Source of the DNA: an uncultured Caryophanales bacterium
GTDB taxonomy: Bacteria > Bacillota_I > Bacilli_A > RF39 > UBA660
Length of the DNA: 52,996 bases
Direction: 5' to 3'
NCBI GenBank assembly: GCA_946614095.1
Contig: CAMOGG010000005.1
Coordinates: 1 to 52,996 of the forward strand
Of this stretch, positions 1 to 8,952 are shown piece by piece; position 1 is the first letter of the stretch, and each line of letters starts with the position of its first letter. The notes under the pieces were generated by a model. The model was not told the origin of the DNA. It saw only the letters and a list, made by a program, of their open reading frames with translations, and did no database searches. Both the position numbers and the translations under genes were made by a program.

Positions 1-1
1 A

Positions 2-2575
2 GTAATGGGTATTAATGATGAATTTTATTCCTTTGATTTATATGCAAATTGGAATAATAAAAAGAAAACTAGTGGAATAGATATTTCTAGTGAAAAAAAA
101 TCTTCCTCTTCTAGTACAAGTACTACTAAGAAGGCAACGTCTTTTACAATTAGTGCTTCTAAAAGTAGTATTGCAGTTGGAGAAAGTATACCTTTAAGTA
201 CTACATTTAAACCAAGTGGATCTAAAAAGGAGTCTATTACTTGGAGTAGTTCTAATACAAAGATTGCAACTGTTTCTTCTAGTGGCAAAGTAGTTGGAGT
301 TAGTGCAGGTACAGTTAAGATTACTGGAAAAAGTAAGAATGGTTTAACTAGTTCTATTCGTATTATTGTTATTAAGAAAACAGAAAAAGCATCTACTCAT
401 AAAGTAACTATAAAGTATCATGCAAACGGAGGAAAGCTTGCGAGTAAATATGATTCTCGTATTTCTTTAAAAAATGGTTATGTTTATTATAATAATAGTT
501 ATTATGTGAGTAATATTTTATATAATCAAGCTTTATCTTCTAATGGTTTAGCAGATTATAATAATCCAGGTTGGATTAATCTTGAAAAAAGTGGTTATTC
601 TATTTCAAATGGACAAGAGTGGAATACAAAAAAAGATGGTACTGGTAAAAGTTATAAGCAGGCCACTTCCTATAAAGCAAATGATTTTTGTGATGCTTCT
701 AAGAAGAATTGTACTGTGGTTTTATATGCTAATTGGAAAGCTATTAAAGCAAAATCAATTACGATTTCTCCTACTGTTACTAAAATTGCTGAAAAAGACA
801 AGGTTCATTTAAAAGTAAATTATACTCCTACTAATGCTTTAAATGAAAAATTAACTTGGTCTTCTTCTAATACTGCAGTAGCAACGGTTAATTCTTCTGG
901 GGAATTAGTAGGAAAAAAAGCGGGTACTACAACGATTTCTGTAAAAAGCTCTAGTGGTTTGACTAGTAGTTTTCAGTTGACTGTTCAAAAATCTACACAT
1001 AAGGTGATTATAAAGTATCATGCAAATGGTGGGTCATTAAGTAAACAACATGGTAATTCTGTTAGAATTCATAACGGTTTTATTCAAGTAAAAAAGAATG
1101 TTTTTTATACTGATGAAGTTCAAACGTTAAGTTATGGGACTACATTAAATAGCTATGGTTTATCAGATTATAATAATTCTAGTTATATTAATCTGGAAAA
1201 GAATGGTGCCTCAATAGTATATGAAGCAGAGTGGAACACGAAAGCTGACGGAACAGGACGAAGTTTTAGTCAATATGGTTCTTATAAAGCAAGTGATTTT
1301 TGTGATGCTTCTAAGAAGGATTGTACTATTACTCTTTACGCTAATTGGAATGTTTTGTATGGTAAAATTCATGTTATTGATTTTTATCCTTCTAATTATG
1401 CTCATGGAAAACTTGTGAATGGTATGATTCAAGAAAATCAAAAGGGCTTATCTGGTGACTCTGTTTTAATTGAATCTAATGGAAAATATATATTGATGGA
1501 TACTGGAATAGAGACTAGTCTCAGTACATTGGAAAAGCGTTTAGCTTCTCTTGGGGTAAAGAGAATGAGCCTTTATGTGTCACATTATCATGGTGATCAT
1601 TGTGGAAAGATTGCTTCTCTGATTGGAAAGTATCAAAAAAATATTGAAAAAATTTATTTACCTAAGATAGAATCTAGTACTGACACAGCTAATTGTCCTT
1701 ATTGTAGTCAGATGTATAGTAATTATAATACTATTGTTCAGAAAGCAAAGGAATGTGGTATTTCTGACCGAATCGTTATTCTTACTACTGGAAGTCAGTT
1801 TTCTGTTGGAAAAGCTAAATTTCAAGTACTTTATCAAAGAATTGGTAAGGATGTTCCAACGTCATTAAATGAGGGTAGTGGAAAATATACTAATAATTCT
1901 TCTTTGGTAACTATGGTAACAATAGGAAAAACTCGCTATTTAACTTCAGGAGATATTGAAGTAGAAACTGAACAACAATTAGTTGATAAAGGTATTAATA
2001 TTAAAGCTGATATTTTTAAATTGAATCATCATAGTGGAGGAACTAGTAATCAAGCAAACTTTATTCAAAAAGTAAATCCTACTTATGTATTTTATGAATC
2101 AGATTGGGATTTTAATAATCAATTAACTGATTGGTATTGGATTAATGATGCTTTTGATTTGGTGGCAGGTGATTATCAAAATGGAATTGCTACTAGAAGT
2201 CGTTTTAGAGGGGCTAATATTTTGAGTCAACGCTACAATGGTAATATTACTTATACTATTTATAATCATAATGAGATTCGTATTAATGCTACTAGAAATC
2301 AAACGAGACTTAGAGTAGAATATAAGACATCAAATAACCAAACTTTAAAAATTGAACATTATCAATTCTTAAAAGGGGTAAAACAATCTATTCGTTCTTA
2401 TAATGGGAAGGTTTATAATAGTTCAGGAGGTAGATATCAAGTTCCATATTATTTGGATGTTTCTAATTGTGGTGGTGTTTCTGGATATAAAGCCAAAGAT
2501 TCTCGGATTGTAAAGGTAGACAGTTCAAAGGATAATAACATTAAATCACTAGTGGTTACTTGTGTTAAAAAGTAA
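2..2575 (+). CDS. Secreted Ig-like/InlB-repeat protein with ComEC-type metallo-beta-lactamase domain (5' partial)
   Basis: The reading frame is open to the left edge, so the true start and signal peptide lie outside the window. Counting from the ATG at 5, the visible part starts with the end of an InlB/Flg_new repeat (LYANW), then a Ser-rich linker, a Big_2-type Ig-like domain (about 45-123), an InlB-type repeat (about 132-245), a second Big_2 domain (about 250-328) and another InlB-type repeat (to about 450). Both complete InlB repeats carry the same Cys pair shortly before the LYANW end. The C-terminal 400 residues are a metallo-beta-lactamase fold with H527-Y-H529-G-D531-H532 and a later NHHSGG motif, as in the C-terminal domain of the DNA-uptake protein ComEC. 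I infer a cell-surface or secreted hydrolase; a phosphodiester substrate is plausible but not shown. Confidence 0.8.
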   Translation, partial: VMGINDEFYSFDLYANWNNKKKTSGIDISSEKKSSSSSTSTTKKATSFTISASKSSIAVGESIPLSTTFKPSGSKKESITWSSSNTKIATVSSSGKVVGVSAGTVKITGKSKNGLTSSIRIIVIKKTEKASTHKVTIKYHANGGKLASKYDSRISLKNGYVYYNNSYYVSNILYNQALSSNGLADYNNPGWINLEKSGYSISNGQEWNTKKDGTGKSYKQATSYKANDFCDASKKNCTVVLYANWKAIKAKSITISPTVTKIAEKDKVHLKVNYTPTNALNEKLTWSSSNTAVATVNSSGELVGKKAGTTTISVKSSSGLTSSFQLTVQKSTHKVIIKYHANGGSLSKQHGNSVRIHNGFIQVKKNVFYTDEVQTLSYGTTLNSYGLSDYNNSSYINLEKNGASIVYEAEWNTKADGTGRSFSQYGSYKASDFCDASKKDCTITLYANWNVLYGKIHVIDFYPSNYAHGKLVNGMIQENQKGLSGDSVLIESNGKYILMDTGIETSLSTLEKRLASLGVKRMSLYVSHYHGDHCGKIASLIGKYQKNIEKIYLPKIESSTDTANCPYCSQMYSNYNTIVQKAKECGISDRIVILTTGSQFSVGKAKFQVLYQRIGKDVPTSLNEGSGKYTNNSSLVTMVTIGKTRYLTSGDIEVETEQQLVDKGINIKADIFKLNHHSGGTSNQANFIQKVNPTYVFYESDWDFNNQLTDWYWINDAFDLVAGDYQNGIATRSRFRGANILSQRYNGNITYTIYNHNEIRINATRNQTRLRVEYKTSNNQTLKIEHYQFLKGVKQSIRSYNGKVYNSSGGRYQVPYYLDVSNCGGVSGYKAKDSRIVKVDSSKDNNIKSLVVTCVKK

Positions 2576-2576
2576 A

Positions 2577-2609
2577 GATACATTAAAGTTCATCTTTTCT
2601 TTTTTTTTC
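2577..2609 (+). terminator. Weak terminator after the MBL-domain gene
   Basis: AAAGAT and ATCTTT can pair around a 12-base loop and are followed by a run of about ten T broken by one C. The stem is short, so this is a weak call. Confidence 0.35.
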
Positions 2610-2639
2610 TTGAAAACGTTATTGGTTTTATAGTATAAT
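2610..2639 (+). promoter_or_regulatory. Sigma-A promoter of the HerA-like gene
   Basis: TTGAAA (2610-2615) and TATAAT (2634-2639) are separated by 18 bases. The start codon at 2676 follows, with AGAGGGG as ribosome site. Confidence 0.65.
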
Positions 2640-2675
2640 TTTTTTAGAATAGGAAAGTAGTAAAGAGGGGATATT

Positions 2676-5207
2676 ATGTTTGATCGAATTACATATATTA
2701 GCAATACTGGATGTAATATTATATTAAAAGAAGATAGAGATATTTCTATTAATTTGATGAATATGCATTTGATTTTTGAAGATAATAATAAGAAAATATT
2801 GGGAGAAGTAGATGACCTTGATGGGAATGTTGTTAAGGCTAGGTTTTTAGGTGAAATTGTAGGTGATAAATTACTTGGTGGTACTATTCGTAAACCGAGT
2901 TTGGATGCTAAAATACGGGTTATTGAAAAGAGTGAAATTCCATTAATTACTGGAACTGATACTACAGGTTGGATGAAATTAGGTGTAAGTCCTTTTTACG
3001 ATGGATTTCCTGTTTATTTAGATGTTAATAATTTCTTTAGTAATCATTTTGCAATATTTGGTAATACTGGATCTGGTAAATCTTGTGGTGTTTCAAGATT
3101 ATTTCAAAATATGTTTCAGGATCAAAGACTAAATCCTTATAAAGCTAATATATTAATATTTGATTCTTCTGCTGAATATTATAATGCTTTTTCTAATTTG
3201 AATCAGATTAATGGTAATTATAATTATCGTTTTTATAGTACAAATGAGGTAGAAGGATTAGGAGAAAAATTAAGATTACCAATTTATTTATTAAATAAAG
3301 ATGATTTAGCATTATTGTTACAATGTACTTCTCATTCACAATTACCAATTATTGAAAGAATGTTAAAGCTTGCATTAGTTTTTAGTCAAAATGATATGGA
3401 TTCTAATGCTTATAAAAATCATTTGATTGCAAAAGCTATTATGACCATTCTTTATACAAATGAAACAGCTCCTAATAAAAGAAATGAAATATTTTCTATT
3501 TTAGCTAGTTGCTCTACAGATGAATTTAACTTAGAAGCTCCTGTACAAGGTGTTGGATATGTACGTAAATTTCGTGAGTGTTTTTTAATTGATAATTCTG
3601 GTAATTTTACGGAAAGTGTATTGTTGACAGAATATGTTAATTCTTTTATCAAAGATGAGTATGATAATTATGAGCCACATACAGGTGTTTATTATGATTT
3701 AAAAACTTTGGAAAGAGCTCTTAACTTTACATTAATTAGTGAAGGATGGCTTAGAAATGAGCAAACTTATGGTGATTCTGTAACGATTCGTGTTCGTTTA
3801 CATGCTTTGATTGTAGGAGATAATGCTAAGTATTTTGATGTTCCTGATTATATTTCTTTAGAATCATATTTATCTTCTATGTTGATTAGTGAGGGACGTA
3901 AGTATCAAATTGTTAACATTAACTTGAGTGACATTGATGATGACTTTGCTAAAGTCCTTACCAAAATATATTCTCGTTTGGTTTTTGATTTTTCTAAGTC
4001 ATTAAAGGACCGTGGTAGTATTCCTTTCCATATTATTCTTGAAGAAGCACATCGTTATATACAATCTGACCAAGATCGTTTCTTATTTGGTTATAATATT
4101 TTTGAACGAATTGCTAAAGAGGGACGTAAATATGGTGTTATTTTGGGAATCATTACTCAAAGGCCGGTTGAACTTTCTGATAATGTTATTTCTCAGTGTA
4201 CAAATTTCTTAATTTTTAAGATTAATCACCCTGCTGATCTTGAATATATGAGAAAAATGATTCCAAATATAACAGATGAAATTGTTGAAAAACAAAAATC
4301 ATTACAATCTGGTACTTGTTTAGGATTTGGTTTAGGTTTTAAAATTCCATTGATAGTTAAGATGGAAATGCCTAATCCGTCTCCTTTATCTAGTAACTGT
4401 GATGTTGTTAATATATGGAATGGTTCAAGTCATAGAGCACCTTCTGTTTCAGATTCACTTGGATCTAATAGTATGGGTGTAAATCCAATGAATGCAACTT
4501 CAATTCCTACTGCTACTCCTACAGAACAGCCTAGTTTTTATACTCAATCTGCAAGTGAAAAACCTATGGATTTGAACTTAAAAGCTGATGATTCTAGTGA
4601 AGCAAAAGCTGAGACTGTTGAAGAAAAAAGTAGTGAAGTAATTGAAATTCCTTCTAAGCCAGTTGAGGACACTTCAATTGGTAATCGTTTGAGTAATCCT
4701 TTAGTAGAAGAAAGTGCGCCAACGTTTGGCTCTATTCCTTCTGTTGGATTATCTCAGGCTACTAATAGTTCTTTGTCTAGTGATGTTACATCAGTGGTGG
4801 TAAAGCCACCAGAGGAAAATCTTGGAATTTCATCTTCTTCAGAGTCTGCTTTATCTATTGCTGGTTTTTCAGCAGATACATCAGAGAGTCCAGCTGGGCC
4901 TGAAGAAAAATTTGATGATTCGTTTATCATTGGTGCTACTTCTTCTGAACCTAGTCAAAATAATGATGTTAGTTCTGTAGATGAAAAGCCTACTTTGGTA
5001 GAGCTTCAGCCAGATGAACCTGCAACTGCCATTTCGGAGATTTCAGAAGTTCATATAAATTCTCAAGGAATGCCAGAAATGCAAATTTCAAATTCAGGAG
5101 CAGTTCCATCTATGGAATCTGAAAATACAGGAGATACAGTACTTGACTTATCTTATGATGATGATGATGATGATGGAGATTCTGAATTTGGACCTGATTT
5201 TAGTTAA
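2676..5207 (+). CDS. HerA/DUF87-type ATPase with long acidic C-terminal tail
   Basis: This is a FtsK/HerA-clade P-loop ATPase that would be expected to pump or translocate DNA as a hexameric ring. It has an N-terminal HAS-barrel-like beta domain (about 1-110), Walker A GNTGSGKS (129-136), Walker B IILEEAH with acidic residues near 456-457, and a downstream TQRPVELSDNVISQC motif like the HerA signature. The ATPase part ends near residue 590. About 250 residues of Ser/Glu/Pro-rich, probably disordered sequence follow, ending in six consecutive Asp encoded by a GAT repeat. HerA usually works with the nuclease NurA, but no NurA gene is nearby. It appears to be a single-gene unit with its own promoter and terminator. 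The family is clear; the process it serves here is not. Confidence 0.8.
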   Translation: MFDRITYISNTGCNIILKEDRDISINLMNMHLIFEDNNKKILGEVDDLDGNVVKARFLGEIVGDKLLGGTIRKPSLDAKIRVIEKSEIPLITGTDTTGWMKLGVSPFYDGFPVYLDVNNFFSNHFAIFGNTGSGKSCGVSRLFQNMFQDQRLNPYKANILIFDSSAEYYNAFSNLNQINGNYNYRFYSTNEVEGLGEKLRLPIYLLNKDDLALLLQCTSHSQLPIIERMLKLALVFSQNDMDSNAYKNHLIAKAIMTILYTNETAPNKRNEIFSILASCSTDEFNLEAPVQGVGYVRKFRECFLIDNSGNFTESVLLTEYVNSFIKDEYDNYEPHTGVYYDLKTLERALNFTLISEGWLRNEQTYGDSVTIRVRLHALIVGDNAKYFDVPDYISLESYLSSMLISEGRKYQIVNINLSDIDDDFAKVLTKIYSRLVFDFSKSLKDRGSIPFHIILEEAHRYIQSDQDRFLFGYNIFERIAKEGRKYGVILGIITQRPVELSDNVISQCTNFLIFKINHPADLEYMRKMIPNITDEIVEKQKSLQSGTCLGFGLGFKIPLIVKMEMPNPSPLSSNCDVVNIWNGSSHRAPSVSDSLGSNSMGVNPMNATSIPTATPTEQPSFYTQSASEKPMDLNLKADDSSEAKAETVEEKSSEVIEIPSKPVEDTSIGNRLSNPLVEESAPTFGSIPSVGLSQATNSSLSSDVTSVVVKPPEENLGISSSSESALSIAGFSADTSESPAGPEEKFDDSFIIGATSSEPSQNNDVSSVDEKPTLVELQPDEPATAISEISEVHINSQGMPEMQISNSGAVPSMESENTGDTVLDLSYDDDDDDGDSEFGPDFS

Positions 5208-5240
5208 AAAGGGAAGTTTATTAGGACTTCTTTTTCTTTT
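5206..5240 (+). terminator. Rho-independent terminator after the HerA-like gene
   Basis: AAAGGGAAGT pairs with ACTTCTTTTT (two G-U pairs) around the loop TTATTAGG, followed by a T-rich tract. Confidence 0.65.
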
Positions 5241-5274
5241 GGTTATTTGTTATAATATGGATTAGGTGATAAAA

Positions 5275-6582
5275 ATGTTTGAAAGTTTAGGAGATCGTTT
5301 ACAAAATGCATTACATAAGATAAAGGGTTATGGAAAAATAACTGAGGATAATATTTCAGATGCTATGAGGGAAATACGTCTTGCTTTGCTGGAAGCAGAT
5401 GTTAACTATCAAGTTGTAAAAGAGTTTACTGCTACTGTAAAGGAAAAAGCCTTAGGAGAAGAAGTAGTTTCTAGTATTCATCCAGGTGATTTGTTTGTTA
5501 AAATTGTAAAAGATGAGTTGACGGAATTATTAGGGGGAGAGAGTGAACCATTAAACGTTAAAGGAAGTCCAGCTGTTTTGATGTTGGTAGGATTGCAGGG
5601 TTCAGGAAAAACTACTACTATAGCAAAACTTGCTAATTTTTTAAGAAAAAAGCACAATAAAAAGCCGTTATTGGTGGCTTGTGATGTATATCGTCCTGCC
5701 GCAATTGATCAATTGGTTCAATTAGGAAAACAATTAAATATTGAAGTTTATCAAGAAGGTAAAAAAGATCCTGTTAAAATATCTCAGAATGCTATTTCTT
5801 ATGCAAATGAGAATCATTATGATTATGTTTTAATTGATACAGCAGGTCGTTTACATGTTGATGAGGAATTAATGGATGAACTAGATCATATACAAGCTGA
5901 AATTCAACCTCAAGAGACATTATTAGTAATTGATTCCATGATGGGACAAGATGCTATTAACGTGATTACTGGTTTTCATGATCGATTGCCATTAACGGGT
6001 GTTATTCTTACAAAATTAGATGGAGATACTAGAGGAGGAGTTGCTTTATCTGTTCGACATTTGACTCATGTTCCTATTAAGTTTGTTGGTGTATCTGAAA
6101 AATTAGATGGATTGGATTCATTTGATCCGGAAAGAATGGCTGGTAGAATTTTGGGAATGGGAGATATTGTTTCATTAGTTGAAAAAGCAACAGAATCTAT
6201 TGATGAGAAAGAGGCCGAAAAGACTGCTAAGAGAATGCAAGAAGGGAAATTTGATTTGGAGGACTTTTTGTCTACACTAAAACAAATGAAAAAATTAGGA
6301 CCATTAGAGAATTTAATTAAATTAATACCTGGTGCTAAAAAAATGGGACTTACAAATGTTCAAATTGATCCAAAACAAATGGCGCATATTGAGGCAATTG
6401 TTCTTTCTATGACTCCAAAAGAGAGAAGAAACCCTTCTATTATAAAAGCTAGTAGGAAAACAAGAATTGCAAAGGGATGTGGATTATCTGTTCAAGAGGT
6501 GAATAAATTACTTCAACAATTTGATCAAATGAAGAAAATGATGAAACAAGTTTCAAATGGTAACTTTAAGATGCCTTTTTAA
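5275..6582 (+). CDS. ffh: Signal recognition particle protein Ffh (SRP54)
   Basis: This is the GTPase of the signal recognition particle. It binds SRP RNA and signal peptides of nascent membrane proteins and delivers them to FtsY. The N domain (about 1-85), the G domain with P-loop GLQGSGKTTT, the DTAGRLH motif, TKLDGD, and a complete Met-rich M domain ending in KMMKQVSNGNFKMPF are all present, at a normal length of 435 residues. I chose ATG 5275 because AGGTGAT sits just upstream; the GTG at 5266 lies inside that ribosome site. A TATAAT at 5250-5255 is a likely -10 box. The usual partner gene ylxM is not present directly upstream. Confidence 0.96.
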   Translation: MFESLGDRLQNALHKIKGYGKITEDNISDAMREIRLALLEADVNYQVVKEFTATVKEKALGEEVVSSIHPGDLFVKIVKDELTELLGGESEPLNVKGSPAVLMLVGLQGSGKTTTIAKLANFLRKKHNKKPLLVACDVYRPAAIDQLVQLGKQLNIEVYQEGKKDPVKISQNAISYANENHYDYVLIDTAGRLHVDEELMDELDHIQAEIQPQETLLVIDSMMGQDAINVITGFHDRLPLTGVILTKLDGDTRGGVALSVRHLTHVPIKFVGVSEKLDGLDSFDPERMAGRILGMGDIVSLVEKATESIDEKEAEKTAKRMQEGKFDLEDFLSTLKQMKKLGPLENLIKLIPGAKKMGLTNVQIDPKQMAHIEAIVLSMTPKERRNPSIIKASRKTRIAKGCGLSVQEVNKLLQQFDQMKKMMKQVSNGNFKMPF

Positions 6583-6635
6583 AAAAAATGAATCATTGTC
6601 TTTAGGCATATTATGTAGAATAAATTCATTATTTA

Positions 6636-6644
6636 CATACAATA
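6636..6644 (+). promoter_or_regulatory. Candidate mother-cell sigma -10 box (sigma-E-like) for the coat gene
   Basis: CATACAAT at 6636-6643 matches the Bacillus sigma-E -10 consensus, and CATANNNTA also fits sigma-K. The -35 region (AGAAT near 6618) is only a partial match. A spore-coat role for the gene makes this site plausible. Confidence 0.35.
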
Positions 6645-6660
6645 TTTTAGGAGGTATTAT

Positions 6661-6984
6661 ATGTATAATAATGAATTTTTTCAGAATATGAATATGGAAT
6701 CTAATATTACTGGTGATAATAATGTGGTGAATAATGAGATGGATGTGGATGTAAGTTATATGAATCAAGGAAATGGACCTATGATGGGAACTCCTATGAA
6801 TGAAGGAGTACAAGAAAGAGTGATTAATAGGACTTTTGTTCATGAAGTTCCACATGTATGTCCAATTCATACTCGTATTATTAATCATCATGTTTATAAG
6901 CATACTTATCGTCCTCAATATACTTGTTCTGAGGAAAATGTATGCAGTAATGTTCAATGTGGCTCATGCTGTCAGTTTCGATAA
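6661..6984 (+). CDS. CotD-like spore coat protein
   Basis: A small protein of 107 residues with an Asn/Met-rich N-terminal half and a His/Cys/Tyr-rich C-terminal half (PHVCPIHTRIINHHVYKHTY and a final CSNVQCGSCCQ). This composition and the spaced HV-C-P-H pattern resemble CotD-type inner coat proteins of Bacillus, which are made in the mother cell and cross-linked into the coat. AGGAGG lies directly upstream of the ATG, and a sigma-E-like -10 box precedes it. The next gene encodes a CotH-type coat kinase, which supports the assignment. The similarity is compositional, so the family name is moderately sure only. Confidence 0.55.
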   Translation: MYNNEFFQNMNMESNITGDNNVVNNEMDVDVSYMNQGNGPMMGTPMNEGVQERVINRTFVHEVPHVCPIHTRIINHHVYKHTYRPQYTCSEENVCSNVQCGSCCQFR

Positions 6985-6988
6985 AATG

Positions 6989-7015
6989 AAAAATCACTTT
7001 AGTGGTTTTTTCTTT
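6989..7015 (+). terminator. Terminator after the CotD-like gene
   Basis: AAAAATCAC and GTGGTTTTT pair around TTTA and are followed by TCTTTTT. It separates the coat gene from cotH. Confidence 0.7.
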
Positions 7016-7034
7016 TTGGTGTTATACTATTTTT

Positions 7035-8573
7035 ATGAAAAGAAATAAAATTATTTTTGTATTATTAATTGTTATATTTTTTATTGTGTTATTTTATTAT
7101 TATTGGGGTTCAACCATTATAGAGTTTGATGTATGTGATGATAATGTTCATGTTTCTTGGTATAAAAATGAAGATGGAGAATATTATTTTTTTCTACCGA
7201 AAGAAATGTCTAGAGAATCTTTATCTGTAGAATTAAAGTTTATTTTTTCTTCTGTATCAGTTGACTCATATCAAGAAAATCGTTCATTTATTGAAAAAAT
7301 TTCTATGGAAGATAAGTGTTCTTCTTTTCAATATGATACCTTTCTTGTTCAAGCAAAGTCTTTCTTTTCAAGGAAAAGGGAATATATTATTCATGTAATG
7401 CAGTCTGATTTGCCTTCTGTTTTTTTAGATATCGATGGTGGAGATAGTTCTTTTCAAAAGATTCTATCGGATGACATTTGGCATCGTGTTTCTTATCCTG
7501 GAAATATAACAGCTTTTGGTTCTGACTCTTCTGTTTTTACGAATCCTGTAAAAAAAATACGTGGTCGTGGCAACTCTACTTGGTTACGAGAAAAAAAGCC
7601 CTTTCAAATTTCTTTTTCAAAAGAAGTATCTTTATTAGGAATGAAAAAATCAAAAAAATGGGTTCTTCTAGCAAACCATTGGGATGGATCTTTGTCTCGT
7701 AATTATTTATGGTTAACGCTTGCAAATAAAATGGGGATTGATTATAGTGTAGATTGTGTTCCTAGTGATTTATATATTAATCATCATTATATGGGTTCAT
7801 ATTTAATTACTAATAAAGTAGAAGCTTCTCCTAGTAGTATTCCCTTAGAAGACGGATATTTATTTGAAATTATGAATCAATCAATTCATGATTTAGAATT
7901 AGAGCATGGATATCAAATCAATATACACTATCCTAATATCAAAAAAATGTCTTTGAGTCGTGCTAATCAAGTAAAACAGGATGCTTTAGAATATTTAAAT
8001 CATATTGAATCTCTTTTGTATGATACTCATGTTTCTTTGAATGAATTAGATGATTTTATTGATATTGATTCTTTTATTAAGTATTATTGGATACAAGAAT
8101 TATCAGAAAATTATGATGTAAGTCGTGGTAGTAATTTTTTATATGTACAAGATAATCGATTGCATATTGGTCCGGTTTGGGATATGGATAACACGTTGAA
8201 TAGGAGTTATTATTATGCTAATACAAGGGAACATTATATTTTAAATAATTCTAGACTTGCATCTCGATCATTAGAAAACTGGTTTCAAGTTCTTTTTCAA
8301 AAAGAAGGATTTGCTGATTTAATAGATGATTATTACAAGAATCATGTTGAGTTGTTTCATCAACTTGTTTCTAGTTTTGATGATTATCAAACTTTGATTT
8401 CACAGAGTGCTACTATGAATTATGTACGTTGGTCTTATGATAAAATGAGAAAGGAGCAAATTCGTCCTTGGTTAGAAAATGATGTTTCTTTCCATACTTC
8501 TTGTATTTTATTACGAGAAAGTTTATTGAATCGTTTAGATTATTATGATAAGCAGTATGCTAATGATTCGTAA
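7035..8573 (+). CDS. cotH: CotH-family spore coat protein kinase
   Basis: CotH proteins are atypical protein kinases that phosphorylate coat proteins (CotB and CotG in Bacillus subtilis). This 512-residue protein starts with a membrane helix (about 5-25). It then shows CotH features: IRGRGNSTW, KKWVLLANHWDGSLSRNYL, an YLFEI segment, and the C-terminal IGPVWDMDNTLN with the metal-binding/catalytic Asp pattern. An N-terminal helix instead of a soluble start is common in clostridial and Erysipelotrichia relatives. The ATG at 7035 lacks a clear ribosome site. A GTG at 7002 in the same frame lies inside the preceding terminator and is unlikely. A TATACT at 7023-7028 sits so close that the mRNA may be leaderless. 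Confidence 0.85.
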   Translation: MKRNKIIFVLLIVIFFIVLFYYYWGSTIIEFDVCDDNVHVSWYKNEDGEYYFFLPKEMSRESLSVELKFIFSSVSVDSYQENRSFIEKISMEDKCSSFQYDTFLVQAKSFFSRKREYIIHVMQSDLPSVFLDIDGGDSSFQKILSDDIWHRVSYPGNITAFGSDSSVFTNPVKKIRGRGNSTWLREKKPFQISFSKEVSLLGMKKSKKWVLLANHWDGSLSRNYLWLTLANKMGIDYSVDCVPSDLYINHHYMGSYLITNKVEASPSSIPLEDGYLFEIMNQSIHDLELEHGYQINIHYPNIKKMSLSRANQVKQDALEYLNHIESLLYDTHVSLNELDDFIDIDSFIKYYWIQELSENYDVSRGSNFLYVQDNRLHIGPVWDMDNTLNRSYYYANTREHYILNNSRLASRSLENWFQVLFQKEGFADLIDDYYKNHVELFHQLVSSFDDYQTLISQSATMNYVRWSYDKMRKEQIRPWLENDVSFHTSCILLRESLLNRLDYYDKQYANDS

Positions 8574-8609
8574 TTGTTGCAAATGTTTTGTCTAATCATG
8601 TCAACTCTA

Positions 8610-8638
8610 TTGCTATTTTACATTCCTTCGTTTATTCT
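8610..8638 (+). promoter_or_regulatory. Sigma-A promoter of rpoZ
   Basis: TTGCTA (8610-8615) and TATTCT (8633-8638) with a 17-base spacer, 22 bases before the rpoZ start. Confidence 0.5.
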
Positions 8639-8660
8639 AATACTAGGGAGTGTGATACGA

Positions 8661-8867
8661 ATGATTTATCCTTCTATTGATAAATTGCTTAATATTGTTG
8701 ATTCAAAATATGAATTAGTTCATATTGCGGCAAGAAGGAGTAAGCAAATTGCAAAAGATGGATATTTGCAAATGCCTGAGTCCGAGTACAAAAGTAAAAA
8801 GAATATAGGAAGGGCTCTCGAAGAAGTCTCTGAAGGACTTATCGAAGTGAAGAAGAAAGATGAATAA
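8661..8867 (+). CDS. rpoZ: DNA-directed RNA polymerase omega subunit
   Basis: Omega is the small subunit that helps fold and assemble the beta-prime subunit of RNA polymerase. The 68-residue product begins MIYPSIDKLL, continues VDSKYELVHIAARRSKQI and contains KNIGRALEEVSEGLI; all three blocks match bacterial RpoZ, and the length is normal. ATG 8661 is preceded by AGGGAG at a suitable distance. An in-frame frame extension upstream to 8574 has no ribosome site and no similarity. In many Bacillota rpoZ follows gmk and precedes coaBC/priA; here it instead stands between cotH and recX. Confidence 0.93.
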   Translation: MIYPSIDKLLNIVDSKYELVHIAARRSKQIAKDGYLQMPESEYKSKKNIGRALEEVSEGLIEVKKKDE

Positions 8868-8884
8868 AGTCTTTCTTTTTTTTA
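8853..8884 (+). terminator. Terminator after rpoZ
   Basis: AAGAAAGA pairs with TCTTTCTT around TGAATAAAG, followed by a T tract. The left arm lies in the end of the coding region. Confidence 0.65.
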
Positions 8885-8887
8885 GGG

Positions 8888-8920
8888 TACATTGACAAAC
8901 AAACAAGTGTACGATATATT
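8888..8920 (+). promoter_or_regulatory. recX promoter overlapped by an inverted repeat
   Basis: TTGACA (8892-8897) and TATATT (8915-8920) have the ideal 17-base spacer. The arms GTACA and TGTAC at about 8887-8891 and 8908-8912 face each other across the -35 box and spacer, so a repressor could bind here. It does not fit the Bacillus LexA box. Confidence 0.7.
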
Positions 8921-8952
8921 ATCTTTAGTGCTTGTAAAGGATGTGATCTTGG

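Noticed and set aside
5155-5176. GAT repeat as phase-variation switch
   Set aside because: It is a trinucleotide in frame, so changes in length would only alter the number of Asp.
6553-6957. 134-codon open frame on the minus strand opposite the coat gene
   Set aside because: His/Ile-rich shadow of the CotD-like gene, no ribosome site or family similarity.
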